Position numbers and translations under genes: made by a program. A stretch of DNA of 64,000 nt from Engraulis encrasicolus (Eukaryota; Chordata; Actinopteri; Clupeiformes; Engraulidae), in assembly GCF_034702125.1 (NCBI RefSeq), contig NC_085880.1, forward strand, positions 9,337,177 through 9,401,176. Reading direction: 5' to 3'. The notes under the pieces are model-generated. The model ran no database searches, had not been told where the DNA came from, and worked only from the letters and a program-made list of their open reading frames with translations. Shown piece by piece: positions 50,062 to 61,238 of the stretch; position 1 is the stretch's first letter; the number at the start of each line of letters is the position of its first letter.

Positions 50062-50183
50062 CTTGGCCTCAGTCTTCTCCGGCCTCATGAAGACCAGTCT
50101 GGCGTTGATCTTCTCCAGGCTGATGAGGGTGCGGTGCCTGATGAAGTGCTGGAAGGACACGGCCTCCACATACTCCTGGATAC
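50062..50183 (-). CDS. tsnax: tsnax coding exon 5
   Basis: Residues 125-165: [20 protein letters not shown], then [33 protein letters not shown] is invariant in vertebrate TRAX. Glu128 and Glu131 correspond to the acidic catalytic pair that, with the Asp in exon 6, cuts RNA in the translin-TRAX (C3PO) complex. The acceptor is TCTTCCAG and the donor AAG|GTAGCC. Phase 1 in and 0 out. Its last part is repeated five times in the following intron. Confidence 0.97.
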
Positions 50184-51078
50184 CTGGAAGACAAAAACAG
50201 TAGTGGAAAAAAAACACATTAGGCCTACTGTATTTATGTGGCCTAAACACATATGCCTGGATGCCTGGAAAAATGGAGGACAGAAAATAGTACTGGAAAA
50301 AACACATTAGGCCTACAGTATTTATAAAGAGTAACAGGGGAGGGCAAGAGAAAAATCATAACCAAAGTTTGGAAAGATGATAATGTGAAAAAGTATTTAT
50401 GTCGCCTCCACATAGTCCTGGATGTCTGGGGAAAAGAGAGAGGAAGAAGGAAACGGGGTGAATCAAAAGGGATGGTAATGCATCAAACACAATATGTTAT
50501 TAAGAATGTCGTGCGGAAGTAAAAATGTATTTATAAGAATTTAATCACAGGCTACACGAGAAAGGAACTACAGTGATGAATCAACAGACGGATGGCGGAA
50601 GAAACTAGCAATGATCTCAAGAATATGACTGCTTGTTTGTGACCAATTTTGGTTTCTTTTACCTTTGCTGCCCCACATAATACATGTATGTTTATATTTC
50701 GTTTTGTGATTTAAAAAACATTCTGCATAAAATTGTTTTTTATTTTTTTACTGTGGCTGAATAATTGTGATTTATCATTTTGACCCAAATAAACAGGATT
50801 ATTATTTTCCCCCCACAATCGTGCAGCACTATAAGAAAATAAGTGCCGTTGCAGACAAGTTAACGGTTTTGAAGACTAAATAAGATTGTGTAACTATAAA
50901 CATGATATACAAATCAGCCTCCATGGTGAGCGGCTTTGAGAGGCCTACACAGCCACAGCAATGTCATGGCGCAGTACACATGAAAGCCATATGCATATGA
51001 GCCTTGAGTATGTCGAGTCCACACAGGAAGTGTGATAAGATTATCAAAGGGCGTCCAGGATCAGCCGCATCTGTGGCT

Positions 51079-51203
<125 letters not shown>

Positions 51204-52072
51204 ATTTTAGCAAACACACACATACTATCTAAACAACAGTAGGCAGTGATATAGGCATATAGGCGGCGGTTTATCAGAAATGGCTGGACAGGTATCCAAT
51301 GACTTTGTTTATTAACCTTTCACACGAAGCAGGACTGTAGATCTACCAATGTTGTGCGCCACTGATAAGCTGCAGGTACAACCACAATATGACGCAATAC
51401 AAAAGAACTATCAGTTTCCATTTGGAATGTGCATTTTGTAAAATACAGTTAAAACGTTCCACCAACACTTCAGCCGCAATCTCTTCTAAACACCTAACAG
51501 AACAACCAACCGATGAAGACATTTTTGAACTCTAAAACAACACAATGTTTTCCAAATGAATATATAAATAATTCCAAATATATTATATAACTTGGCCTCA
51601 ATTTCTTTTTTTTCCCTTTTTTCCTCCTCGTAGTGTTCCCATGATAATGATGATGAGATTGGTTAATCGTAATCTCCCCTTCTCCCTCCCTCATGCTACT
51701 CGCCTCCGCTCTCTCTCTGGAGAGGTCACATTTGGTATATGCGGAAACGTGCGTAGCCCGCGGCCTCCTCTCGTCTCGTCTCATATCGTCGCCCTGCCCG
51801 CTCCACTCCTCTCCACTCCACTCCAGGGTCGGTCCCCAATGCCAACCAGTCGGGGCCAGGCAGGGCACTGATAAAGTCAGCTGTCATTAGGCTGTTGGCG
51901 CCTGGCAATGGCTTGGCATGGGTACAGAAAGGACAGAAAGGTCCAGAAGAAAAAGAGTGGGTGTCCTCCTGTCAATTTGACCTACCAGTAGAGCTGAGCT
52001 ACAACCCAAGGGTTAGGTCTGGCAGTTGAGCTATGTTAACAGGCTACCACCGGTAGCTCTTTCGACATAGCA

Positions 52073-52446
52073 TAGGGTGACCACACGTCCCGGTTTAGAG
52101 CTGCACGTCCCAGGTCCCGAGCAAACTCTGTCGGGACACAAATATGTCCCGGTTTTGGCCACCCGCTACATTGCGCTACATGTCTATCAGGGTAAATATA
52201 TGGAAAAGATTACATGTTTACCTGCCACAATTAATGGCAGCCAGCGCTTGTATAGAAAGTCTGAAGGAGTCATTTGCGATTTGTCATTCCTCCCCCTAAA
52301 ATTCATGCATCTAAAATGCATCTAAAAATGCATCTAAAAAATACATTTTTTTCTGGAGGAGGACCTCCAGACCCGCCCTCCAAATATTGTCCTTAAGTCA
52401 CGCGCAAAGTGTCCCGGTTTCAGACTACAAAAATATGGTCACCCTA
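52073..52446. mobile_element. MITE with 8 bp duplication ACATAGCA
   Basis: Ends TAGGGTGACCA and TGGTCACCCTA are inverted repeats. ACATAGCA flanks both sides (52065-52072, 52447-52454). Internal GTCCCGGTTT motifs pair with sequence near the right end. Confidence 0.85.
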
Positions 52447-53527
52447 ACATAGCAGCCCATCTCGACAGAGCTGGGGACACAGTGCAACCAATGGGCTGAC
52501 CAGCAGTTGACCTTGGTGTCCTTTTGGTGTCCTGTCAACCCCGTCAAAACAATCCTTGTTGTGCTCACCCCTCTGAACAACAGCTCTCTCAACACCCTCA
52601 GCTTGCTCACTGGCTGGGTGCTGTTGTATTCGTTCCAGACTTCAGCTATGTTGCCAATTGCAGCAATGTCAGCCTGATCTTTGATTCAGTCCTGTGGCGT
52701 TATTCAGGCTTGCATTGGTTGTTTTGCGAGTAAACCAAGAATATTGAATAAAAGCAGGTGAAGTGCTTCAGTGATTTTTTTCCCAAAAACAAACAAAAAA
52801 ATGGCTGGGAGGTTTCCATGACAACACCTGTTCTTTCAGGTTATAAATATGAACCATGAACTGATTTCCATACCTCAGACAAGTACAAATATGAACCATG
52901 TAGGGATATTCATATATCAGACAAGTTGAGGGCTCCATGGAAACTGAATAAAATGAAGGCTGCCTCTGGGTGCAGGGCAACCAACGCCTACTGCACAGAG
53001 CACCTTGCCTACAGCAGTGGTATTACAGACTAAAACTTTCTGTGTACTTGTCATATTTTTGTGAGTTTGTGTCTTGTATTTGTATATTACGCAAGTATGC
53101 CCTGTAGGTCTATTATAATCAGATCATGACTGTTCAATAAAGGTGTTTTGTATCACAAAAGATGTACAGTAAGACATCTCTAAAGTAACACTGCAAATGT
53201 TTCACCTTGTTTCTTCATCCATTCTCTCAGTACATAAGCCATAGACATATATTGTGTAATATAAAAAAAATAAAAAACGTATGTACATGCCAAACTTCTA
53301 ACAGAAAATCACAGATTTCATTCCAAAAAATCGCCCCAATCTCCTTAGTTTTGCTGTGCGGCATTTCCACTGGACGAAAGCCCATGGTAACCTGACGGAG
53401 CCAGGACTGCATCCCTAAATACGGGCAAACAGAGTTACCCTCCATTGGGTACCACTGAGCGTGACACCCAACACCACCATCTTCCCCTGGAGCACAGAGG
53501 TCAGCACATCAGTCATGGGGTCCTTTG

Positions 53528-53800
53528 CAATATGCAGACTCCCACCCTTGGCCTGTGCGTGTGGCCTCGGATTTTGCTCACACCCCGCCTCCGTGGAGAA
53601 AACAATCAAGTTTCCCTGCTGTTAGCCTTGGCACAACAAATTTTAGGGGACTATTCTTCACTCACCATCCCAATTGCAAATGATAAAATGACATTAGAAT
53701 TGCACTTTTGCAAGATATTGAAATCCATTTCTGTCGTCAGTGACATCATCACGAGGCCACAAGCAGGCAAATGCGCAAGGGACGATGGGAGTCTGCATTT
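53528..53800. mobile_element. Inverted-repeat element, GTGGCCTCG family
   Basis: GCAATATGCAGACTCCCA at the left and TGGGAGTCTGCATT at the right are inverted. The interior matches the nested element at 39727-40023, including GTGGAGAAAACAAT and GATATTGAAAT. Confidence 0.6.
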
Positions 53801-54053
53801 AAGTAAGAACCCATGGGCTGCAATGTGGCAGCACTTCAGGCAGCTTCACGTACTGTATGGCCATCTCTGGTACTGGAACTGTCCTTTACATGACCCCTGT
53901 TAAATAAGCCAATAAAGTAAACTAAACTACATAGAAGTTAAACTAAACTAATTCAGAAATTCAGTGCACTGAATATAACAGCTGAACACAGCGCAGGTAG
54001 ATGATTTGCAGTTACGTCATCTGCCCATCTGTTCTCCAGTTGGATATACAGTA

Positions 54054-56188
54054 GGGTGCATCAGTTGCCCCCTATGAAAAGATATCGCCTTGGCCCTATA
54101 GTAAAAATGTTCTACACCCAGTAAAAACACACTGTGTAAAATATTTTTAAATTTGGATGAAGTCTACCGGGGCCACCAGCCCCATGAAAATAGAAAATAA
54201 TGGTGATAGTCAGAATCTTGGAATAGAAATGGACATTTTGCTGCATAAAGCTACCCAATAAAAAACATATTGTCTCAGCTCTGTGATAAAAATGTTCTAT
54301 GCACAGTAAAATCACTCTGTGTAAAATATTTTTAAATTTGGATGAAGTCTACCGGGGCCACCAGCCCCATGAAAATAGAAAATAATGGTGATAGTCAAAA
54401 TCTTGGATAGAAACAGGGCTGGACTGGCCATCTGGCATGGCGGGCATTTCCCGGTGAGCCCCGCACCCTCGTGGGCCCCCATTTTTTTTATTTTTTACAT
54501 TACTGAAAATAGGGGCCCATGAGGGTGCGGGGTCAGTTCTCCGGCACTAGTAATAATGAGGGGGCCACCTTAAATCCAAAAGTGCCCGGGCCCTATTTAT
54601 TGCCCAGTCCAGCCCTGAATAGAAATGGACATTTTGCTGCATAAAGCTACCCAATAAAAACATATTGCCTCAGCTGTGTGATAAAAAAAAATGTTCTATG
54701 CACAGTAAAATCACTCTGTGGAAAATGTGTTGAAATTTAGATTAATTCTACTGGGTCCACCAGGCTCATGAAAATACAAAACAATGGTGATAGTGATGGG
54801 CAACCTGGATTCCAAAGTCCAGTGCCACATATTCCAAATATAGCAGCCAATATAATGAACCAGCTGACCCACTGCCAGTATCAAGCAAGAGATTGCGAAG
54901 TTGTATGACTTTTGTGTGCTTCACCTGTGGGCCTACAGGATTGTACAGGTAGCTGTTAATACCTGTGGAGCATCTGTACTAAAGCTGTGAATGCTCCCTT
55001 GGAATGACTTGTGTTTTTTTTAAGAAATCCCTGCAGTAGTTCAATATAGTACATACAATACAACTGTATGTGATGTTGGAAAGAGTGGCTTCCCCAAAAC
55101 CTGTACTTTAAGTGGCTTCTAGGTATGTCATGGGTATCACCAGGTCCAGATTTCATTGCCAAGGGCCTCTTAGGTAAGTTATGGTACTCATCTGATGGAG
55201 TAAAGTGAAATACTACCACAGGCGATGGGATAAAGAAGTAATGGCACTCTTCAATAAAGTTGTATTGACCGCTTTGTAGCCTAGGCATTCCAAGGAACAT
55301 TCACAGCTTTGGTACAGATGCTCCTCCATGAATTGAAGGCCCACACACAGTGAAAACACACAAATATAACAGTCATGCAGCTTTGCAATCTCTTGCTTGA
55401 TACTAGCAGTGGTCCAAGGCAGCAAGGAATTGAGGTTGTGTTGCAAAAAGAGCAAATATGCCTAAATATAGCAGTTTGACCATCAGTCTGTCCTGAGACT
55501 GAAGTCTGTGTAAGTGGATCGACTGAATACACATCCTGCTTAGATATTCCTTCTGTTTGTGCTCCCAATACAGGTGATCTCACTAATTATCTCATCAACC
55601 TGGCTTAATTGGTAATTAGGCTCAGCTGGTTCATTATATTGGCTGGGGCAAATGTGTCACGCGGTTTGTCCACCTCTGTTTTAAGACAATGGCAAACCTA
55701 GATTTCAAAAGCTACAATCCAGTGCCACAGATTTCAAATTAACCTGGTTTTACCTGTCCAATTGCCCTAACTGGAAAGGTAAAACTAGGTATGTCATTTG
55801 GAATATGTGGCACTGGACTTCAGCTTTGGAATCCAGGTTGCCCATCACTATCACCATTATTTTGTATTTTCATGGGCCTGGTGGACCCGGTAGAATTCAT
55901 CTAAATTTCAACATATTTTACACAGAGTGATTTTACTGTGCATAGAACATTTTTATCACAGAGCTGAGACAATATGTTTTTTATTGGGCAGCTTTATGCA
56001 GCAAAATGTCTATTTCTATTCCAAGATTCTGACTATCACCATTATTTTCTATTTTCATGGGGCTGGTGGCCCCGGTAGACTATATCCAAATTTCAAAATA
56101 TTTTACACCGTGTGTTTTTACTGGGTGTAGAACATTTTTACCATAGGGCCAAGGCAATATCTTTTCATAGGGGGCATCTGATGCACCC
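54054..56188. mobile_element. 2.1 kb snap-back element with internally repeated TIRs
   Basis: The left end GGGTGCATCAGTTGCCCCC pairs with the right end GGGGGCATCTGATGCACCC, flanked by TA on both sides. Each arm is made of tandem units of about 185 bp containing TAGAAAATAATGGTGATAGT, three in the left arm and two in the right. The inner region (54800-55830) is also inverted but more diverged. Matching 67-codon frames on opposite strands (54112-54315, 55927-56130) are simply the two arms. No transposase is seen. A 204 bp hAT MITE has inserted in the left arm. Confidence 0.8.
54414..54617. mobile_element. hAT-type MITE nested in the snap-back element
   Basis: Ends CAGGGCTGGACTGG and CCAGTCCAGCCCTG are inverted repeats. 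Flanks are GATAGAAA and AATAGAAA (7 of 8 match). The neighbouring subrepeat at 54213-54235 shows the uninterrupted sequence CTTGGAATAGAAATGG. Confidence 0.85.
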
Positions 56189-57098
56189 TAACATACAGTG
56201 TATTTCTTCAGCATTCAAACTGCTGCTTGAGTGTGTACGAAAAAATGATGCAACTGTAACGAAACATACTTTTGGTCCCTTAAACTGTGTGCAAACACTT
56301 TCTTCTTAAACGAAAGTAGACCTTGCACTTTTTCCATGCTGATATTCCTTCATTACAGCAATTACAGATTGCAAACCAACGTAGCTGCCCTTCACTGCGT
56401 GCCTTTGGTATGAGAAGGTCTCTCTGCAAAGCCCGGTGGCCTGAGCGAAAATGAAAAACATAGGTGTGTGCACTGATGGTGGCTAAAGGGTCGAGACATG
56501 TCTGCTTGTGGACATGGAGGTATACTAAATAATGAGACTCAACTTGTGAGTGTGTTTTTTCTCCGTTTTAAGTTTGCGGTCCTTTTTCACGCACAACGCT
56601 CAGTCATTTATTTTACTTTAGAAATTGAGCATGCCGTTCACGGCTACTGAGTGAAAATGAACCCAAACACTCAGTGAAGGTGAGGAGATGCAAACACGCT
56701 TTATCATGACCTAGGAAGGTTGCGGTGCACAAGTGTACATCCATAAAACTTTCCCATGGCAATGTTCACAGCTATAAACCGACAACGCCCATACAGTCTA
56801 TGAGATTAACATGTGAGAGAAAGCACGTTCCCATGTTTGAAAACATGGCCTTATCTAGGACTAAAAAAAACCCACACATGACTGGTCCAACCTGCAGCGA
56901 TCACACGCCTGCGCCATAAAAAGTCGGCTTTGTGCGTCCGCTATGCTGTCTGCTCTCCTCATCAAAGCTCTCCTCGTATCAGGGGCAATTACTATCACAT
57001 TTAGTTTACCGCCCCCAAACCCCCCCGCCCTGCAATACCCATTATGGGCCTACTGCTTCGGCCAGCAACAACAGCACCATTAGCCTTCCATTCCAGTC

Positions 57099-57122
57099 TC
57101 TCTCTCTCTCTCTCTCTCTCTC
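57099..57122. repeat. (CT)n microsatellite
   Basis: Short pure TC dinucleotide array. Confidence 0.95.
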
Positions 57123-57472
57123 AATGTGAGATAGAGTGCACAATGTAAGCTAGACAAACAGAACACAATACACTGCAGCTCCCGCCATCACTATCAGGAG
57201 GACCAAAAAAAGAAAAAAAAAATAGATGATAAACTAGAAATTTGATTCGCAGAGGCCTAATTGATAGGAAATGGAGCTGGTCACGTCGTCCACGAGGAGG
57301 AGGAGGATGCGTAAGCGACTTCCCCGTCCGAGACCCTAATCTCAAAGGCCACTTCCCACCAGCAGGCTCCCCTATCAGCTAAAACGCTTTAGCCACCCCA
57401 CCCCCTCACAGACACGCACACAGACACACTTTCTCTCTCACTCACAAACTCACTCAGTCTCTCTCCTTTCAA

Positions 57473-57511
57473 CGCACGCACGCAGGCACACATGCAGGCA
57501 GGCACGCACGG

Positions 57512-57543
<32 letters not shown>

Positions 57544-57556
57544 CACGGCACGCACG
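57473..57556. repeat. (GGCA)n microsatellite
   Basis: About ten GGCA units flanked by GCAC variants. Confidence 0.95.
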
Positions 57557-57725
57557 CACACCTCCCTGTCCACCAACCCCTTTCCTTACTTGATAGCGTC
57601 CTTAGAAACACCAGTGCTAGGAGCCAAGTCTCCACTGCGGGGAGGGAGCAGTGCAGCAGTGGGGTGGAAGAGAAGGGAGATGCTGATAGGGTGGATTTAT
57701 CTGCGGTTGTTTCAGTCATGTAATA

Positions 57726-57857
<132 letters not shown>

Positions 57858-59096
57858 GGCTATACACAGCATGTTAAGCCGGGGCTCCCAGGAAATAGCT
57901 TTCCTATCAGTTAATAATGAGAATGAAAACACAGACAGGGGTGGGTGTCCAAGTGGAGGGAGAAGTTGGCTTGCCCGGACGGCATTTAGTCATGTGAACC
58001 GGCACAATAAACGTGTTTTGTTTTTGGTTGTTCTATCATCATTTTCCCCTCACAGATACGTCAAGATAACAGCATAGAGAGACCAAATGGAAGTCCAGGC
58101 TATCGCCCTCGCTGGTTGTGTCAGTACTGCTCCATTCACACGCATCTGCGTACCTTGCGCTCATGTGAGGTATCGCCTGCAAAATTGATATAAACACACA
58201 TGGGAAGGCATTCGTACACGCATCCTGTAGGAAGTAGTGGTACTTGTGGTAGCTTTATATTCCAGCCCTTTCACTTACCCAAACATATTTTTGATTCACT
58301 TCACAAACTTGTGGCATAGGCATGACCATACACATCGCCACTGTTTTCCACCTGAGACGGGTTGTTGTTTATACTCGCTTCACTTAAAAAACTGAAATTG
58401 TTTGACGTCACTGCAAATAATTCTCGTGGCCCTGTGAATCTGGTCAAGCTGGGTATATCAACGAATCTGCTGACATGAGTGGTTCCTGAGGACAAAAATC
58501 GAGCTTTTTCCCTGGAGCGATTGAGGCGCCAGCACACATGGAAGACACACAGCCATTGGGTTTAACCAAAACATTTCTTAGTTCTTCTAACCCAATACAC
58601 CGTCTCTGGTTTAACACACAGGTGAAGGAGCCTAACTCGGGTGGGGCTTAAATCACAATGTATGCGTCATTAAATCTGACCCGCTCAGCCGAAATGAGTC
58701 GCAAGTTGCAACGTTCTATTTTTAGATACAGGCCGATAACTGATTAAAAGAACAATTAGAATTAGAAGAACCTTATTATAAAGCGTTACCCACATGTTTT
58801 GATTTTATAGTCAGTGACCCTGACTGTCTGTACTCCCGTACTGTTTGTCAGTCGTTCGAGTCACATAGGTACTCTCTTCAGCAAACAATCACAAACACAC
58901 AAACACCATCACCACCATCATCATTCTCCTCCTTACCATCATAATCATCATTAGCAATGCATACATCTAATGTTAGCCAGAGGGCCGTGTTGCCATCTCT
59001 ACATCTCCCATGTAAGTGAGTTTAGCCAGATTAAGCCCTAACTTATTAATACAGCCAGAGTAGGAGACGATGACGTTGCATCCTCGGGTTGCTAAC

Positions 59097-59227
59097 CTGG
59101 CGTGAACGCTCTGTGAAACTGATACAAGTCCTCTCCTCTCAGCTCCTCGGCGATCTGACCGATCTTCTGCCTCACGCCGTCCAGCTTCACGTCCGCCTCT
59201 TCCAGCACCTCATTCACATTGGGCACA
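59097..59227 (-). CDS. tsnax: tsnax coding exon 4
   Basis: Residues 81-124, containing NVNEVLEEADVKLDGVRQKI, IAEELRGEDLYQF and HRAFTP. It aligns with mammalian TRAX ESEIKLDGVRQKI and onward, part of the helical translin fold. The acceptor is TGTTTCCAG and the donor CCAG|GTTAGC. Phase 2 in and 1 out. Confidence 0.96.
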
Positions 59228-59935
59228 CTGGAAACATTAGGACAACATTAATGAAACACTATGACAACATTACTTAACAAAATCTTTTACGGCACAGTTA
59301 ATTACCATACGACATTACTGTGTATTTTCTGGGTAACAAGAGGGTAACAGAAATAAGTTACATATTATCTAACAGGTAAAAAGGGGGTAATTACCATATA
59401 AGTAAATACCATATAATTGTCAAGAAAGAAATTACTGTGTATTTTCTTAATATCTAACAGGTAACTTCTCGCAGACAAGTAGTTTCATAGTAATTCTTGA
59501 GATACACGGTGTATTACATAGTACTTACTTGGTAATTTCCCCCTGTTTTACCCGTTAGACACCCTGTAACTTCTCTCTGTTACTCTGTTGTTACCCAGAA
59601 AGTACAAAGTTATTACTGTGCCGGTAAAGAAAGCATTTTCATGACATATCCATCATTTGACAGATGCAGTATATCAAAACAGATCAACACATAAGTAACA
59701 GTGAAACCTGCATGAAAACAGCAAAGGTGTATGGGTGTCTGTGGATGTGCAAGTGTTGTGACAATGTATGTGTGAGTGGCACACACATTCATAATTAGAT
59801 ATTTTATTTAACAATTAATTTAACTTAACAGGTGCCAGAAAAAGGAAGACAACCTGTAGCCCCTAGACAAAGGAGGTTTGCATATACCGTATTCCCAAAA
59901 AAACAGACAAATTGCATGTTTGCATGTATGTACGT

Positions 59936-60050
59936 TGTAGCGAAGGGGAGTAGAGTTACCGAGCCGGGACTCGAACCCGGACCTTCTGGGGTAGTAAACT
60001 GGGGCTTACTACCCCAGAAGGTCTGAGCAACTCTAGTCCCCTTCGCTACA
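59936..60050 (-). mobile_element. Solo LTR-like element with 5 bp duplication TACGT
   Basis: The 115 bp element begins TGTAGCG and ends CGCTACA (TG...CA). It is flanked by TACGT on both sides (59931-59935, 60051-60055). Its minus strand matches the terminal repeat at 3036-3103, including GTTTACTACCCCAGAAG and the B-box-like GGTTCGAGTCC. The first and last halves are also largely inverted relative to each other. Confidence 0.65.
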
Positions 60051-60202
60051 TACGTATACTATGCATATCTGTTTTATAGTCCCAAGAGATGGGTGGAAGT
60101 AATGTTGGAAAATGTGCAAGCAAGAATGTGTAACTAGCATAGTTGGCGTGGAACGTTGGTAAACCTCCCTTCCAAAGCCTCATACAGTGTCGATGCCGTT
60201 TG

Positions 60203-60300
60203 GCTGGGGGACTGGTCCAGCGGTATCGTACTGTGCCTCCCATTGCTAGACCATTGTAGTTGAGGAGGTCGCAGGTTCGCAGCCCCGAGGGAGACGAACA
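60203..60300 (+). repeat. tRNA-like repeat fragment (uncertain)
   Basis: GACTGGTCCAGCGGTATCG resembles an A-box region and GGTCGCAGGTTCGCAGCC a B-box. The segment does not fold as a full tRNA by eye and is more likely a SINE head than a tRNA gene. Confidence 0.35.
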
Positions 60301-60320
60301 GATGCAAGATGCCTGTAAAC

Positions 60321-60324
<4 letters not shown>

Positions 60325-60402
<78 letters not shown>
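60325..60402. repeat. (GT)n microsatellite
   Basis: GT array ending about 12 bp from the tsnax exon 3 donor. No exon-tail copy is present beside it. Confidence 0.97.
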
Positions 60403-60404
<2 letters not shown>

Positions 60405-60413
60405 TGTCCTTAC

Positions 60414-60528
60414 GTGGTGACTCTGTGAAGCAGGAAAATTGTCCGCTTGCTCTCTATGGTGACGTCACGGCTTATCTTGACCAGCCGCTCGTACTTGTCG
60501 TGTTTGGTGTCAAGCTCCTGCTGGAACA
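60414..60528 (-). CDS. tsnax: tsnax coding exon 3
   Basis: Residues 43-80: [20 protein letters not shown], then [18 protein letters not shown]. The mammalian TRAX equivalent is [20 protein letters not shown] and onward. The acceptor is TTTTCTGCCAG and the donor CAC|GTAAGG. Phase 1 in and 2 out. Confidence 0.97.
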
Positions 60529-60930
60529 CTGGCAGAAAAGATGCCTTTAGAAACCGTGCTGCCAAATATTGTATTCATTTCATAATAGCTGGACTGTAAC
60601 TCGTATTCCTGTATAGAACATTTTACACATACGCCTATACCACAGCAAATAGTGGTTATTAGATACAGTAACTTACAAATGCATGCCGTCACCTATTACA
60701 CGTTAAAATGATAAAACACAATACCGTCAATAGACTGTTCAGCTGTCAACTTCGAACTCTTTGAGCAGTTTTTTGCACGAGGCGTTTAATTGGCCATTCT
60801 AATTCTTTAAATTTGTTTGCCATTCTTCATTGCTTTCATGATTTAAAATAAATCAATTCGTGAAAAGATGTTTGGACAGCAGTGGGCTATCATTCAATAT
60901 TAGTTTAGAATCTAAAACTTGGGCTATTAC

Positions 60931-61041
60931 CTCTGAATGAAGCTATCACTGCAGATGATGGGTTGATATTGGACGCGTCACGTTGATCGTTCCTCTGCAT
61001 CTGAGCACCATCCGTTTTCTTCTTGCGGGGACATCCTTCCC
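60931..61041 (-). CDS. tsnax: tsnax coding exon 2
   Basis: Residues 6-42, starting GEGCPRKKKTDGAQ. The basic PRKKK stretch lies where mammalian TRAX has its N-terminal nuclear-localisation-like RKRK. The rest is weakly conserved, ending NPSSAVIASFR. The acceptor is TTTTTCTCAG and the donor AGAG|GTAATA. Phase 1 at both ends. Confidence 0.9.
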
Positions 61042-61222
61042 CTGAGAAAAAAAATGTCAATGATCAATGAGCTCCAACATTGTGAATTGTCTATTATTTA
61101 CTTTACACATTACTGGCTAACGGGCTGTATGCTACGTAAACAAGCTAGCAATTCAGTCAACTAACCAACCATCATGAAAGTCACAGGGTTTCAGTCTCGT
61201 CAGAAAGAGGCAGACAAAGTAC

Positions 61223-61238
61223 CTTCTCTTTTGCTCAT
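61223..61238 (-). CDS. tsnax: tsnax coding exon 1 (start)
   Basis: ATG at 61238 gives MSKRE plus one base, then a GAAG|GTACTT donor. Mammalian TRAX begins MSNKEG, so both the start and the tiny first coding exon fit. TRAX pairs with translin to form C3PO, an RNA nuclease acting in passenger-strand removal and tRNA processing; TRAX supplies the active-site acidic residues, and all are present in exons 5 and 6. The seven exons (61238 down to 43574) make an apparently functional gene lying head to head with egln1 and upstream of disc1 on the same strand. Confidence 0.9.

Larger units (their letters stand above)
59228..60413 (-). other. tsnax intron 3
   Basis: About 1.2 kb with a solo LTR-like element (59936-60050), a second tRNA-like stretch (60203-60300) and a GT array next to the exon 3 donor. 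Confidence 0.75.

Noticed and set aside
53445..53903. 152-codon plus-strand frame
   Set aside because: It spans the inverted-repeat element at 53528-53800, whose other copies do not keep the frame.
54112..56130. Two matching 67-codon proteins on opposite strands
   Set aside because: They are the two inverted arms of one non-coding transposon, not a duplicated gene.
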